Positions 32,976 through 42,714 of a stretch of 64,000 bases of DNA are shown here, one piece after another; positions within the stretch are counted from its first letter, which is position 1, and each line of letters begins with the position of its first letter. Made by a program: the position numbers and the translations under genes. The stretch is from Ascidiaceihabitans sp029251465 (GTDB lineage: Bacteria > Pseudomonadota > Alphaproteobacteria > Rhodobacterales > Rhodobacteraceae). The stretch lies in contig NZ_CP170633.1 of NCBI RefSeq assembly GCF_042932805.1, positions 2,728,001-2,792,000 on the forward strand, written 5' to 3'. The notes beneath the pieces were generated by a model. The model saw only the letters and a list, made by a program, of their open reading frames with translations, did no database searches and was not told the origin of the DNA.

Positions 32976-35932
32976 CAGACCACCCAGCCAACGACCAATT
33001 CCACGCCTCCAGCTTTATGCAGGGGCACAACGCGGAATATCTGGAACAAATGTATGCGCGCTACGCAAACGACCCGAATGCGGTTGATGATGCATGGCAA
33101 GCATTCTTCAAGGCCATGGGTGACGACGATGTGTCAGTCAAACACGAAGCTGCCGGACCGTCTTGGGCGCGCGCCGATTGGCCACCGATGCCAGGTGATG
33201 ATCTAACGGCTGCGCTGACCGGCGAATGGGCCCCCGAACCAGAAGTCAAAGGGGCCAGCGACAAGATCAAAGCCAAGGCTGCAGCCGCCGGTGTTGCAGT
33301 CAATGACGAGCAAATAAAACGCGCTGTGCTTGATAGTATCCGTGCGCTGATGATCATCCGCGCCTACCGTATTCGTGGTCATTTGGTCGCTGATCTGGAC
33401 CCGCTGGGCATGCGCGAAACCACCCCGCATCCGGAGCTTGAACCGAAGTCTTACGGCTTTACCGAAGCGGACATGGATCGCCCGATCTTCATCGATAATG
33501 TTCTGGGTTTGCAGGTCGCGTCGATGCGCGAAATCATCGCCATCGTGAAACGCACTTATTGTGGCACATTTGCTCTGCAATACATGCATATTTCCAACCC
33601 CGAAGAGGCGTCTTGGCTGAAAGAGCGCATCGAGGGTTTGGGCAAAGAAATCCAGTTTACCCGTGAAGGGCGCAAGGCGATCCTCAACAAGATGGTCGAG
33701 GCCGAAGGGTTCGAGAAATTCTTGCACGTCAAATACATGGGCACCAAACGGTTCGGCCTTGATGGTGGCGAAAGCCTGATCCCGGCGATGGAACAAATTA
33801 TCAAACGCGGCGGGTCACTTGGCGTGCGCGATATCGTCATCGGCATGCCGCACCGTGGGCGTTTGTCTGTCCTCGCGAATGTGATGCAAAAACCCTACCG
33901 CGCGATTTTTAACGAATTTCAGGGCGGCTCTTCCAAGCCGGAAGATGTGGATGGATCAGGCGATGTGAAGTACCACCTCGGTGCCTCTTCGGACCGCGTT
34001 TTTGACGACAACACCGTGCATCTTTCGCTGACGGCAAACCCATCCCACCTAGAAGCCGTGAACCCGGTTGTGTTGGGCAAGGTGCGCGCCAAACAGGACC
34101 AGTACAAAGACGACGAACGCACGACTGTCATGCCGATCTTGCTACACGGTGACGCCGCATTTGCAGGCCAGGGCGTTGTTGCAGAATGTTTCGCTCTGTC
34201 CGGCCTGAAAGGGCACAAAGCCGGCGGCACGATGCACATCGTGGTGAACAACCAGATCGGCTTTACCACCGCGCCGCATTTCTCGCGCTCTTCTCCGTAT
34301 CCGACAGACAATGCACTGGTCGTCGAAGCGCCGATTTTTCACGTTAACGGTGATGACCCAGAGGCGGTTGTGCACGCGGCCAAGGTCGCGACTGAATTCC
34401 GTCAGAAATTCCACAAAGACGTGGTGATCGACATCTTCTGCTACCGCCGTTTTGGTCACAACGAAGGCGACGAGCCGATGTTCACCAACCCGGTCATGTA
34501 CAAAAAGATCAAGACGCAGAAAACGTCGCTGTCTTTGTACACAGAACGCCTTGTGCGCGACGGATTGCTTCCTGAGGGCGAGATCGAGGACATGAAGGCC
34601 GCGTTTCAGGCCCGCTTGAACGAAGAATTCGAAGCCGGCAAAGATTACAAACCCAACAAGGCAGATTGGCTTGACGGCAAGTGGTCCCATCTGGATCGCA
34701 ACAAAGAGGACTACGTGCGCGGCGACACAGCCATTGTGCCCGAAACATTTGCCGATGTGGGCAAGGCGCTATCCACCGCGCCCGACGGCGTTCCGCTGCA
34801 CAAAACTGTGGGCCGCCTTCTTGCCTCCAAGGCTGAAATGTTTAAATCCGGCGAGGGAATCGACTGGGCAACCGGCGAAGCATTGGCCTTTGGTTCCTTG
34901 TTGACCGAAGGCTATCCTGTGCGTCTGGCAGGCCAGGATTCAACCCGCGGCACCTTCAGCCAACGCCATTCGGGTCTGGTCAATCAAGACACCGAAGAAC
35001 GTTACTATCCGCTGAACAACGTGCGCAAAGGTCAGGCCCAATACGAGGTCATCGATTCAATGTTGTCCGAATATGCGGTGCTTGGGTTTGAGTATGGTTA
35101 CTCGATGGCCGAACCCAACGCGCTGACATTGTGGGAAGCCCAGTTTGGTGATTTTGCCAATGGCGCGCAGATCATGTTCGACCAATTCATCAGTTCTGGC
35201 GAAAGCAAATGGTTGCGCATGTCCGGTCTGGTCGTGTTGTTGCCGCATGGATATGAAGGGCAAGGGCCGGAACACTCCTCTGCCCGTCTTGAGCGGTTTT
35301 TGCAGATGTGTGGGCAGGACAACTGGATTGTCGCCAATTGCACGACGCCTGCCAACTACTTCCATATTTTGAGGCGCCAACTGCATCGCTCCTTCCGCAA
35401 GCCTCTGATCTTGATGACGCCAAAGTCGTTGCTTCGTCACAAATTGGCAGTGTCCAAGACCGAAGAATTCACAACTGGGTCGTCCTTTCACCGCTTGATG
35501 TGGGATGACGCCCAGCATGGCAATTCAGATACAAAACTGGTCGCTGACAAGAACATCAAGCGCGTCGTGATGTGCTCTGGCAAGGTTTACTACGACCTGC
35601 TCGAAGAACGGGACGCGCGTGGCATCGACGATGTTTACTTGCTGCGGGTTGAACAATTCTACCCCTTCCCCGCCCAGTCTGCGGTGCAGGAACTGGAGCG
35701 GTTCAAAAACGCCGAAGTCGTCTGGTGTCAAGAAGAGCCTAAAAACCAAGGGGCCTGGACCTTTATTGAACCTAACATTGAATGGGTTTTGGGACGCATC
35801 AAAGCCAAACACACGCGTCCCGTTTTTGTGGGTCGCGCAACGGCGGCGTCCCCTGCCACGGGCCTCGCATCAAATCATAAAGCACAACAAGCAGCTCTCG
35901 TAGACGAAGCGCTGACGATCAAAGGAAATTGA
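32972..35932 (+). CDS. sucA: 2-oxoglutarate dehydrogenase E1 component
   Basis: 986 residues, normal length for SucA/OdhA. Thiamine-diphosphate-dependent decarboxylation of 2-oxoglutarate. Seen: the N-terminal E2-binding segment (YLEQMYARYANDPNAVDDAW), GMPHRGRLSVLANV, HGDAAFAGQGVVAE and VVNNQIGFTT (ThDP and Mg sites), FCYRRFGHNEGDEP, and the C-terminal transketolase-like LPHGYEGQGPEHSS. Starts inside the DUF805 gene end. Confidence 0.97.
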   Translation: MTDHPANDQFHASSFMQGHNAEYLEQMYARYANDPNAVDDAWQAFFKAMGDDDVSVKHEAAGPSWARADWPPMPGDDLTAALTGEWAPEPEVKGASDKIKAKAAAAGVAVNDEQIKRAVLDSIRALMIIRAYRIRGHLVADLDPLGMRETTPHPELEPKSYGFTEADMDRPIFIDNVLGLQVASMREIIAIVKRTYCGTFALQYMHISNPEEASWLKERIEGLGKEIQFTREGRKAILNKMVEAEGFEKFLHVKYMGTKRFGLDGGESLIPAMEQIIKRGGSLGVRDIVIGMPHRGRLSVLANVMQKPYRAIFNEFQGGSSKPEDVDGSGDVKYHLGASSDRVFDDNTVHLSLTANPSHLEAVNPVVLGKVRAKQDQYKDDERTTVMPILLHGDAAFAGQGVVAECFALSGLKGHKAGGTMHIVVNNQIGFTTAPHFSRSSPYPTDNALVVEAPIFHVNGDDPEAVVHAAKVATEFRQKFHKDVVIDIFCYRRFGHNEGDEPMFTNPVMYKKIKTQKTSLSLYTERLVRDGLLPEGEIEDMKAAFQARLNEEFEAGKDYKPNKADWLDGKWSHLDRNKEDYVRGDTAIVPETFADVGKALSTAPDGVPLHKTVGRLLASKAEMFKSGEGIDWATGEALAFGSLLTEGYPVRLAGQDSTRGTFSQRHSGLVNQDTEERYYPLNNVRKGQAQYEVIDSMLSEYAVLGFEYGYSMAEPNALTLWEAQFGDFANGAQIMFDQFISSGESKWLRMSGLVVLLPHGYEGQGPEHSSARLERFLQMCGQDNWIVANCTTPANYFHILRRQLHRSFRKPLILMTPKSLLRHKLAVSKTEEFTTGSSFHRLMWDDAQHGNSDTKLVADKNIKRVVMCSGKVYYDLLEERDARGIDDVYLLRVEQFYPFPAQSAVQELERFKNAEVVWCQEEPKNQGAWTFIEPNIEWVLGRIKAKHTRPVFVGRATAASPATGLASNHKAQQAALVDEALTIKGN

Positions 35933-35935
35933 GCC

Positions 35936-37426
35936 ATGACAACTGAAGTACGGGTGCCCACATTGGGCGAAAGCGTCACCGAAGCCACCGTTGCCACGTG
36001 GTTCAAAAAACCGGGTGATCCGGTTGCTGTGGACGAAATGCTCTGCGAACTGGAAACTGACAAAGTCACGGTCGAAGTGCCGAGCCCAGTGGCAGGATCC
36101 ATGGGCGACATTATCGCTGCCGAAGGCGAAACTGTCGGTGTCGACGCGTTGCTCGCAACGATTGCAGACGCGGGCGCAGCAACCGCAGCCCCCGCCAAAG
36201 CCGACCCACCTGCCGCAGCATCCAAAGACACAGGCAACGATTCCGTCGATGTCATGGTTCCGACATTGGGCGAAAGCGTCACAGAGGCGACTGTTTCAAC
36301 ATGGTTCAAGGCTGTCGGCGACAGCGTAGCCCAAGACGAAATGCTCTGCGAACTGGAAACTGACAAAGTCAGCGTCGAAGTCCCGGCACCAGCCGCTGGT
36401 GTTCTGGCTGAAATTACCGCAGCAGAAGGCACAACTGTTGATGCATCCGCCAAGTTGGCCGTCATCTCGGCGTCTGGTGCCGTGACTGCTGCACCGGCAA
36501 AAGCCGAGGCTGCACCCGCCCCCAGCGCCGGTGGCAAAGACGTCGAAGACGCACCATCCGCCAAAAAAGCCATGGCCGAAGCAGGCGTATCGCGCGATCA
36601 AGTCACAGGTTCGGGCCGTGATGGCCGCGTGATGAAAGACGATGTTGCGCGCGCAGTAGCGGCCGCGGCTTCTGCACCAACGCCCGCTGCTGCCGCCCCG
36701 CGGGCACCCACATCCGCCGACGATGCGTCACGCGAAGAACGGGTGAAAATGACCCGCCTGCGTCAGACCATCGCCAAACGCCTGAAAGACAGCCAAAACA
36801 CCGCCGCGATGCTGACCACCTACAATGAGGTCGACATGACCGAGGTGATGGCCCTGCGCAACGAATACAAAGACCTGTTTCTCAAGAAGCACGGCGTAAA
36901 ACTTGGCTTTATGTCCTTCTTTACCAAAGCCTGTGTGCACGCCCTGAACGAAGTGCCCGAGGTCAACGCAGAGATCGACGGCACGGATGTGGTCTATAAA
37001 AACTTCGTCCATATGGGTATCGCCGCAGGCACGCCCCAAGGTCTGGTTGTGCCGGTGATCCGCGACGCCGACGCCATGAGCTTTGCTGGCATCGAAAAAG
37101 CGATTGCCGAAAAAGGTGCACGCGCGCGTGACGGCAAGCTGTCCATGGCAGAGATGCAAGGCGGCACGTTCACGATCTCGAACGGTGGCGTTTACGGTTC
37201 GCTCATGTCCTCGCCCATCCTGAACCCACCGCAGTCCGGTATCCTTGGCATGCACAAAATCCAGGACCGCCCAATGGCGATTAACGGTCAGGTTGTGATC
37301 CGCCCGATGATGTATCTGGCGCTGTCGTATGATCACCGTATCGTTGACGGCAAAGGGGCCGTGACTTTCCTTGTGCGCGTGAAAGAAGCGCTTGAGGATC
37401 CACGTCGCTTGTTGATGGATCTGTAA
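35936..37426 (+). CDS. sucB: Dihydrolipoamide succinyltransferase E2 with two lipoyl domains
   Basis: 496 residues, longer than E. coli SucB (about 405) because it carries two lipoyl domains: the lipoylated lysines lie in ETDKVTVEV (about residue 43) and ETDKVSVEV (about residue 147), joined by Ala/Pro-rich linkers. The E1/E3-binding domain (SAKKAMAEAGVSRDQVTGSGRDG) and the catalytic domain with SYDHRIVDGKGAV at the C-terminus follow. Three bases after sucA. The two lipoyl domains look like a recent internal duplication since they share long identical runs. Confidence 0.96.
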   Translation: MTTEVRVPTLGESVTEATVATWFKKPGDPVAVDEMLCELETDKVTVEVPSPVAGSMGDIIAAEGETVGVDALLATIADAGAATAAPAKADPPAAASKDTGNDSVDVMVPTLGESVTEATVSTWFKAVGDSVAQDEMLCELETDKVSVEVPAPAAGVLAEITAAEGTTVDASAKLAVISASGAVTAAPAKAEAAPAPSAGGKDVEDAPSAKKAMAEAGVSRDQVTGSGRDGRVMKDDVARAVAAAASAPTPAAAAPRAPTSADDASREERVKMTRLRQTIAKRLKDSQNTAAMLTTYNEVDMTEVMALRNEYKDLFLKKHGVKLGFMSFFTKACVHALNEVPEVNAEIDGTDVVYKNFVHMGIAAGTPQGLVVPVIRDADAMSFAGIEKAIAEKGARARDGKLSMAEMQGGTFTISNGGVYGSLMSSPILNPPQSGILGMHKIQDRPMAINGQVVIRPMMYLALSYDHRIVDGKGAVTFLVRVKEALEDPRRLLMDL

Positions 37427-37441
37427 AACAAGGCACCGCCC

Positions 37442-37687
37442 ATGGCCCACCTGCGCCCCAAACACCTGACCTGCCCGAAATGTGATTTCAGCGATGAAAT
37501 CGGGCTGGTCATTGGCGTTGGGCCAAGCAGCACCAAAGGCGATATTCCCTACCGCCGCTTTCGCAAGACAGGTGGTTTCAACATCGGACTCACTGCAGAT
37601 GGATCACAAAACGGCACGCTCATCTGCCCAAACGATGGCACCATCGTCTGGACCAACCAATCCGGCAAAAAGGCAAACCTCGCATGA
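37442..37687 (+). CDS. Small zinc-ribbon-like protein
   Basis: 81 residues with CPKC near residue 11 and a later CPND: one CxxC pair plus a single Cys, so a metal site is possible but not complete. No domain recognised. The TGA overlaps the next ATG by four bases (ATGA). Part of the suc operon between sucB and lpd. Confidence 0.65.
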   Translation: MAHLRPKHLTCPKCDFSDEIGLVIGVGPSSTKGDIPYRRFRKTGGFNIGLTADGSQNGTLICPNDGTIVWTNQSGKKANLA

Positions 37688-38073
37688 CCCCCGAACTCAC
37701 CGCTCTCACCCTCGCAGCCCTTTTGCAGGTCATCCAATTCAGCATGTATTCCGCAACATCAGTGGCCCAAGTCGGCAAAAAGAACGCAGCGGGCTCTCGT
37801 GATACCCCGATGGAGTTGACCGGCACCGCTGGGCGCCTGCAACGGGCAATGAATAACCACTTCGAAGCGCTAATCCTCTTTGGGATCGCCTGCGCCGTCA
37901 CCAGCATTTCCGGGCAATCAACAGGCTTCACCGCCACTTGCGCCTACGTTTACCTAGGTGCGCGTCTGCTTTATGTGCCCGCCTATGTGTTTGGCTGGGT
38001 ACCTTGGCGCTCAATCATCTGGCTGATTGGCCTTTTGGCGACCACGTTTATGCTCATTGCAGCGCTTCTTTGA
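37684..38073 (+). CDS. MAPEG family membrane protein
   Basis: 129 residues with four hydrophobic helices and the family segment GRLQRAMNNHFEALILFGIA (glutathione-S-transferase-like eicosanoid/glutathione metabolism family). Bacterial members are poorly studied. Start overlaps the zinc-ribbon gene's stop; lpd begins 84 bp downstream. Confidence 0.85.
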   Translation: MTPELTALTLAALLQVIQFSMYSATSVAQVGKKNAAGSRDTPMELTGTAGRLQRAMNNHFEALILFGIACAVTSISGQSTGFTATCAYVYLGARLLYVPAYVFGWVPWRSIIWLIGLLATTFMLIAALL

Positions 38074-38157
38074 CTTTTCTGTTCCAAAAAATCCAAGGGG
38101 AGGTGCACAACGCCGAGGGCAACGTCCCAACCCCACCAGACAAAAAGGACCACATCC

Positions 38158-39546
38158 ATGGCAAACTATGACGTGATCATCATCGGCTCCGGCCCCGGCG
38201 GATATGTCTGCGCGATCCGCTGCGCGCAATTGGGCCTGAAAACGGCCGTGGTCGAAGGGCGCGACACTTTGGGTGGGACGTGCCTGAACGTCGGCTGCAT
38301 CCCTTCCAAAGCACTGCTGCACGCCAGCCACATGCTGCACGAAGCAGAGCATAATTTCGCCGCCATGGGCCTAAAGGGCAAAAGCCCTTCGGTCGATTGG
38401 AAACAGATGCTGTCGTACAAAGACGACACCATCGGCCAAAACACCAAAGGCATCGAATTCTTGTTCAAAAAGAACAAGGTAGACTGGCTAAAGGGCTGGG
38501 GCAGTATCCCTGCTGCAGGTCAGGTCAAAGTCGGTGACGAGGTCCATCAAGCCAAGAATATCATCATCGCGTCCGGCTCTGAGCCGTCCTCATTGCCCGG
38601 TGTCGAAATTGACGAAAAGGTCGTGGTGACGTCCACAGGCGCGCTCGAACTGGGCAAAGTCCCCAAAAAGATGGTTGTTATCGGCGCAGGCGTCATCGGC
38701 CTCGAACTGGGCAGCGTTTATGCGCGTTTGGGGTCCGACGTGACCGTCGTTGAATTCCTTGACGCCGTCACCCCGGGCATGGACGCCGAAATCCAAAAAA
38801 CGTTCCAACGGACGCTGAAAAAACAAGGCATCACCTTTGTGATGGGCGCTGCGGTGCAAAAAACCGAAGCCACCAAAACCAAAGCCAAAGTGCATTACAA
38901 ACTGCGCAAAGATGACTCTGAGCACGTCATCGATGCGGACACTGTTTTGGTTGCGACAGGCCGCAAACCGTTTACCGATGGCTTGGGGTTAGACGCGCTT
39001 GGGATTGAGATGACCAAACGCGGGCAGATCGCAGTAGGCGCCGATTGGCAAACCAACGTCCAAGGCATTTACGCCATCGGCGACGTGATCGAAGGACCGA
39101 TGTTGGCGCACAAAGCCGAAGACGAAGGCATGGCAGCCGCCGCACAGATCGCTGGCAAACATGGCCACGTGAACTACGGCGTCATCCCCGGCGTGATCTA
39201 CACCCACCCCGAGGTCGCAAATGTCGGCGCGACCGAACAACAGCTCAAGGACGACGGGCGTGCCTACAAGGTCGGTAAATTCAGCTTTATGGGCAACGGT
39301 CGTGCCAAGGCGAATTTTGCCGGGGACGGATTTGTGAAAATTCTCGCCGACAAAGACACTGATCGAATTTTAGGCGCGCATATCATTGGGCCAGCCGCGG
39401 GCGATCTCATCCACGAGGTTTGCGTCGCAATGGAATTTGGGGCCTCTGCCGAAGATTTGGCAATGACCTGTCACGCCCACCCGACCTATTCCGAAGCGGT
39501 TCGCGAGGCCGCATTGGCATGTGGGGACGGCGCAATTCACGCCTGA
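38158..39546 (+). CDS. lpd: Dihydrolipoyl dehydrogenase E3
   Basis: 462 residues. Re-oxidises dihydrolipoyl groups of the 2-oxoglutarate dehydrogenase complex with FAD and NAD. Seen: FAD-binding GSGPGGYVCAI, redox disulfide GGTCLNVGCIPSK, NAD-binding GAGVIGLELGSVYARLG, GRKPFTDG and the His-Glu pair in HAHPTYSEAV near the C-terminus. Last gene of the suc operon; a terminator follows. Confidence 0.96.
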   Translation: MANYDVIIIGSGPGGYVCAIRCAQLGLKTAVVEGRDTLGGTCLNVGCIPSKALLHASHMLHEAEHNFAAMGLKGKSPSVDWKQMLSYKDDTIGQNTKGIEFLFKKNKVDWLKGWGSIPAAGQVKVGDEVHQAKNIIIASGSEPSSLPGVEIDEKVVVTSTGALELGKVPKKMVVIGAGVIGLELGSVYARLGSDVTVVEFLDAVTPGMDAEIQKTFQRTLKKQGITFVMGAAVQKTEATKTKAKVHYKLRKDDSEHVIDADTVLVATGRKPFTDGLGLDALGIEMTKRGQIAVGADWQTNVQGIYAIGDVIEGPMLAHKAEDEGMAAAAQIAGKHGHVNYGVIPGVIYTHPEVANVGATEQQLKDDGRAYKVGKFSFMGNGRAKANFAGDGFVKILADKDTDRILGAHIIGPAAGDLIHEVCVAMEFGASAEDLAMTCHAHPTYSEAVREAALACGDGAIHA

Positions 39547-39569
39547 TGTTTACGGCTTGGTTGTTTTGG

Positions 39570-39596
39570 AAAGGCGGGCTATCCGCTCGCCTTTTT
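39570..39596 (+). terminator. Rho-independent terminator of the suc operon
   Basis: AAAGGCG / CGCCTTT stem with an 11-base loop and T-tract to 39596, 24 bases after the lpd stop. Confidence 0.85.
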
Positions 39597-39629
39597 CACC
39601 CTGAAAACACTATAATACAGGTTCCGTAA

Positions 39630-39647
39630 GGTGCGTCTTGACGCACC
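39630..39647 (-). terminator. Hairpin after the PPOX gene
   Basis: GGTGCGT / ACGCACC stem with a 4-base loop, eight bases beyond the stop of the minus-strand gene. No T-tract, so termination is uncertain. Confidence 0.4.
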
Positions 39648-39654
39648 GATGCCT

Positions 39655-40257
39655 TCACCACATGGTTTTGGCTGCACGTGGGGCCCACTCGGCGTCATAA
39701 GCAGCGCCGCCCTCAACCCCGTCTGTCATTTCAGCTAGGATTTCGCCGGCTGTCGGCAACCCTTCGGAATCATCACGCGCCCAAGTTCCGGCGCGCATCA
39801 GCGCACGCGCACATTGCGTATAGATTTCGGAAATGCTGATCACAATTACTGTTGCAGGCAAATGCGACTTTCGCTCAAAGCGAGCGCGTAAATCCGCATC
39901 ATCGGTCAATTGCGCCATCCCGTTCACACGCACGACGGTGTTTGAACCTGGGATCATGAACATCAACGATACCCTCCCGTCTGAAACGATATTGCGTAGC
40001 GAATCCAACCGGTTGTTGCCGCGCCAATCGGGCATCGCCAATGTTGAAAGGTCTAGTTCGACCACCACAGGTCCGTCATCGCCACGCGGACTGCCGTCTG
40101 TCCCTTGCGGACCAACAGTGCTGAGAACGCACAAGCGCGACGCCATAATCCATTTGCGATACAGCGGAGTCATCTGACCTGCCACCTTGCGCAACGACGG
40201 TTGCCCCGGCGTGCCATACAGCGCCTCTAACGCGTCGATATCAGCGATCCAATTCAT
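39655..40257 (-). CDS. Pyridoxamine-5'-phosphate-oxidase-like flavoprotein
   Basis: 200 residues of the FMN-binding split-barrel (PPOX) superfamily, most like the MSMEG_1061 subgroup: the barrel segments LCVLSTVGPQGTDGSPRGD, LDSLRNIVSDGRVSLMF and TVVRVNGMAQLTDD are visible. Probably uses FMN or F420-like cofactor; substrate unknown. Its ATG overlaps the plsC-like TGA by four bases. Confidence 0.85.
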   Translation of the reverse strand: MNWIADIDALEALYGTPGQPSLRKVAGQMTPLYRKWIMASRLCVLSTVGPQGTDGSPRGDDGPVVVELDLSTLAMPDWRGNNRLDSLRNIVSDGRVSLMFMIPGSNTVVRVNGMAQLTDDADLRARFERKSHLPATVIVISISEIYTQCARALMRAGTWARDDSEGLPTAGEILAEMTDGVEGGAAYDAEWAPRAAKTMW

Positions 40258-40976
40258 GACACATCAAACCCTGCATCGCGCATCAAGCGGTTTGAGTTTG
40301 TCTCAACGACGTCTTCCAACTGCGCCATGAATGCGTCACGGTCCAAGCCCTGCTCGATGTGGGGAAGAAATTCGACCACCGCCAAACCCGGCCTGCGAAT
40401 GACGCCGGTGCGGGGCCAAAACACACCGCAGTTGGTCGCCACGGGCGCACAAGGCTGGTTCAGCTGTTTGTACAGAACACCCGTGCCCACTTTGTAGGGC
40501 AGCTTCGCGCCGGGCGCGACACGTGTCCCTTGTGAATAGATGATCAATTGTCCCGCTTCGGTGTGACCTGCTTCGACGTCCCTCACCATCTTGGAAATGG
40601 CCGCCCCCCGTTTGCCTCGAACCACTGGCACGCAGCCAAGCCGTTTGGCGTACAGCCCAATCACGGGCGTCCACAAAATCTCGCGTTTCATGATGAATTT
40701 TGCCGCCGGAGAGGCGTAGAAAATCATCATAATGTCCAGAAACGATTGGTGCTTGGCAGCGATAATGACTTCGCCCGAAGGTGGCGTGCCGCGAAATTCA
40801 GTGCGCAACCCGATCATCCAACGCGCGGTCCAAAAGATCCAAACGCAGTAGCATTTGCAGGCAGCCCGCGCGCCGTGTCTGCTAAAAATTGCATACGGCG
40901 CATAGGCCAATCCGATGACCAGCATCATGATGTAGGCTTGGGTCATAAAGACCAGCGACTTAATCCACTGAAACAT
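40254..40976 (-). CDS. plsC: 1-acyl-sn-glycerol-3-phosphate acyltransferase
   Basis: 240 residues with an N-terminal membrane helix (TQAYIMMLVIGLAYAPYAIF). HX4D motif as AKHQSFLD near residue 75, and the second block as SQGTRVAPG, where the usual E-G-T-R glutamate is replaced by Gln (YSQGTR). It acylates lysophosphatidate at the membrane. It starts one base after the ftsX stop, so it lies at the end of the ftsE-ftsX-plsC run. Confidence 0.88.
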   Translation of the reverse strand: MFQWIKSLVFMTQAYIMMLVIGLAYAPYAIFSRHGARAACKCYCVWIFWTARWMIGLRTEFRGTPPSGEVIIAAKHQSFLDIMMIFYASPAAKFIMKREILWTPVIGLYAKRLGCVPVVRGKRGAAISKMVRDVEAGHTEAGQLIIYSQGTRVAPGAKLPYKVGTGVLYKQLNQPCAPVATNCGVFWPRTGVIRRPGLAVVEFLPHIEQGLDRDAFMAQLEDVVETNSNRLMRDAGFDVS

Positions 40977-41882
40977 TTAACGCAGCGCCTCCAACGCTTT
41001 ACGGGCGGCAAAGCGGGTTGCGATCAACGCAACACCGGCGGCCAGAATTGGGATCAACAATGGCGCCAACCAGCTGGCACCTTGAAATCCGAGCCCTGTT
41101 AGAAATCCTGCTTCGTCCGCTGCGGACGGCAACAATAGCACTGCCAAAAGGCCTGCGATCATACCGGTCGTGGCACCCAAAAATGCACGGATTGTAAAAC
41201 GTCGAATGAACGCATCCGCGATGTAGTGGTCGGTCGCCCCGACCAGACGCAAGACGGCAATGACCTGCGCGTTGGCAGACAAGGCCGCATTAGCAGCCAA
41301 CGTTATGATCGCGGCAACTGCCGCGGCGATCAGCACAATTGCGACCCAGCCCAACAGACGAAGCCGGTTGGCGGCTTGAACCAAAGGCGCGCGCCAGCGG
41401 GTGTGGTCATCTAAAAATGCTGCAGGCACTTCGGCGGACAAACGCAATCGCAAGCCTGCCGCATCGAACCCGTTTTCTGCCTCGATCACTTCGATCAAAC
41501 GCGGCACTGGCAAATCATCAAGGCTGATGTTGCCACCGAACCACGGCGTCAGCAGCGCCTGTTGTTCATCATCCGTAAGCGCCCTTGCACTTTGCACGCC
41601 TGCTGTGGTTTGAAGCACGCGCAGGGCCGCTTCGGTCTGGGTCACGCGCTGGCCATCGGGTGCAACAATCCGAATGGTCGATGTGCGCGCCAGCTCGTCG
41701 CCCCAGCGCGTCGCCAATCGGCCAGATGCCAGCGAAAGCGCCAGCGCAAACACTGCCAGAAATGCCATTGCAGCCGCTGCAAACAACGTCAATTGCGCGG
41801 TAAACCCAGAGGGCGGAACAACGCGGTCAGCTTGTTTGTCGCCAGCAAACAGGTTTTGCACAAGCGTACGCACCTGCCTCAT
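40977..41882 (-). CDS. ftsX: Cell division protein FtsX
   Basis: 301 residues with four membrane helices: one near residue 35 (TLFAAAAMAFLAVFALAL) before a periplasmic loop of about 130 residues, and three in the C-terminal half (LLGWVAIVLIAAAVAAIITLA, FLGATTGMIAGLLAVLLLP, LAPLLIPILAAGVALIATRF). With FtsE it links the septal ring to peptidoglycan hydrolases. Start ATG 41882 overlaps the ftsE TGA (ATGA); ORF extends further upstream but that is the ftsE gene. Confidence 0.9.
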   Translation of the reverse strand: MRQVRTLVQNLFAGDKQADRVVPPSGFTAQLTLFAAAAMAFLAVFALALSLASGRLATRWGDELARTSTIRIVAPDGQRVTQTEAALRVLQTTAGVQSARALTDDEQQALLTPWFGGNISLDDLPVPRLIEVIEAENGFDAAGLRLRLSAEVPAAFLDDHTRWRAPLVQAANRLRLLGWVAIVLIAAAVAAIITLAANAALSANAQVIAVLRLVGATDHYIADAFIRRFTIRAFLGATTGMIAGLLAVLLLPSAADEAGFLTGLGFQGASWLAPLLIPILAAGVALIATRFAARKALEALR

Positions 41883-42556
41883 AGGTCTGCCCCCGCAAGT
41901 TGGACGCGACGGTTTGAAATCCGCAAGACGCGGGCTTGGACTTCGGATTTGGCAGCGCGGATCAGCGACAAATCGTGGGTCGCAATCAAAACGGTTTTGC
42001 CCATTTTGTTCAATTCCAGCAGCAACCTCAGTAGGCGTTGCGACATTTCCCAATCGACGTTGCCGGTCGGTTCATCCGCCAGCACAACGTCCGGCGACAT
42101 GATAACTGCACGCGCAAGGGCCGCGCGTTGACGTTCACCACCAGACAGTTCCGGCGGCAAGGCATGCGCGCGATTGGTCAGTCCGACCCATGACAGCAAT
42201 TCACCCAAGTCCGGCCCAGCGGCTTCTGCATGACGCCCTGAAACCGTCAGCGGCAAGGCCACGTTGTCCGCCACAGGCAGGTGGTCAAGAAACTGCACGT
42301 CTTGATGCACCACGCCAACTTTGCGGCGCACCATCGCAATGTCATCACGGTTCAGCCCCCGCACGTCATTGTCAAACAGGCGCACATGGCCCGCAGTCGG
42401 CAGCAATGCGCCGTAGCACAATTTCAAAAGCGTCGTTTTGCCAGCACCCGACGGGCCCGTCAAAAAGTAAAACGATCCCGGCGCCAGCTTGACCGAGACG
42501 TCCGACAACAATTCGCCTCCGCCATAGCTATAGGCCACATTTTCAAGCTCGATCAC
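41879..42556 (-). CDS. ftsE: Cell division ATP-binding protein FtsE
   Basis: 225 residues of an ABC ATPase: Walker A GPSGAGKTTLL, Q-loop HQDVQFLDHLP, signature LSGGERQRAALARA, Walker B VVLADEPTGNVDW and switch His in IATHD. Start is GTG at 42556 (VIELENVAYSYG) with GGGG upstream; the ORF upstream is not FtsE. Four-base overlap with ftsX. Confidence 0.92.
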   Translation of the reverse strand: MIELENVAYSYGGGELLSDVSVKLAPGSFYFLTGPSGAGKTTLLKLCYGALLPTAGHVRLFDNDVRGLNRDDIAMVRRKVGVVHQDVQFLDHLPVADNVALPLTVSGRHAEAAGPDLGELLSWVGLTNRAHALPPELSGGERQRAALARAVIMSPDVVLADEPTGNVDWEMSQRLLRLLLELNKMGKTVLIATHDLSLIRAAKSEVQARVLRISNRRVQLAGADL

Positions 42557-42714
42557 GTGGGATCCCCAATTTTTCTTATATTTATGTTGTGCCTGAGCAG
42601 CACTTGCGTTGCAATCCGCCAGCAAGCACGCACTGGTCGCAAATAGCACTTTTCTGCCCAAACAACACACCATATGGTGGCCAACATGGAATTGACGGGG
42701 GTCATGACAAAAAT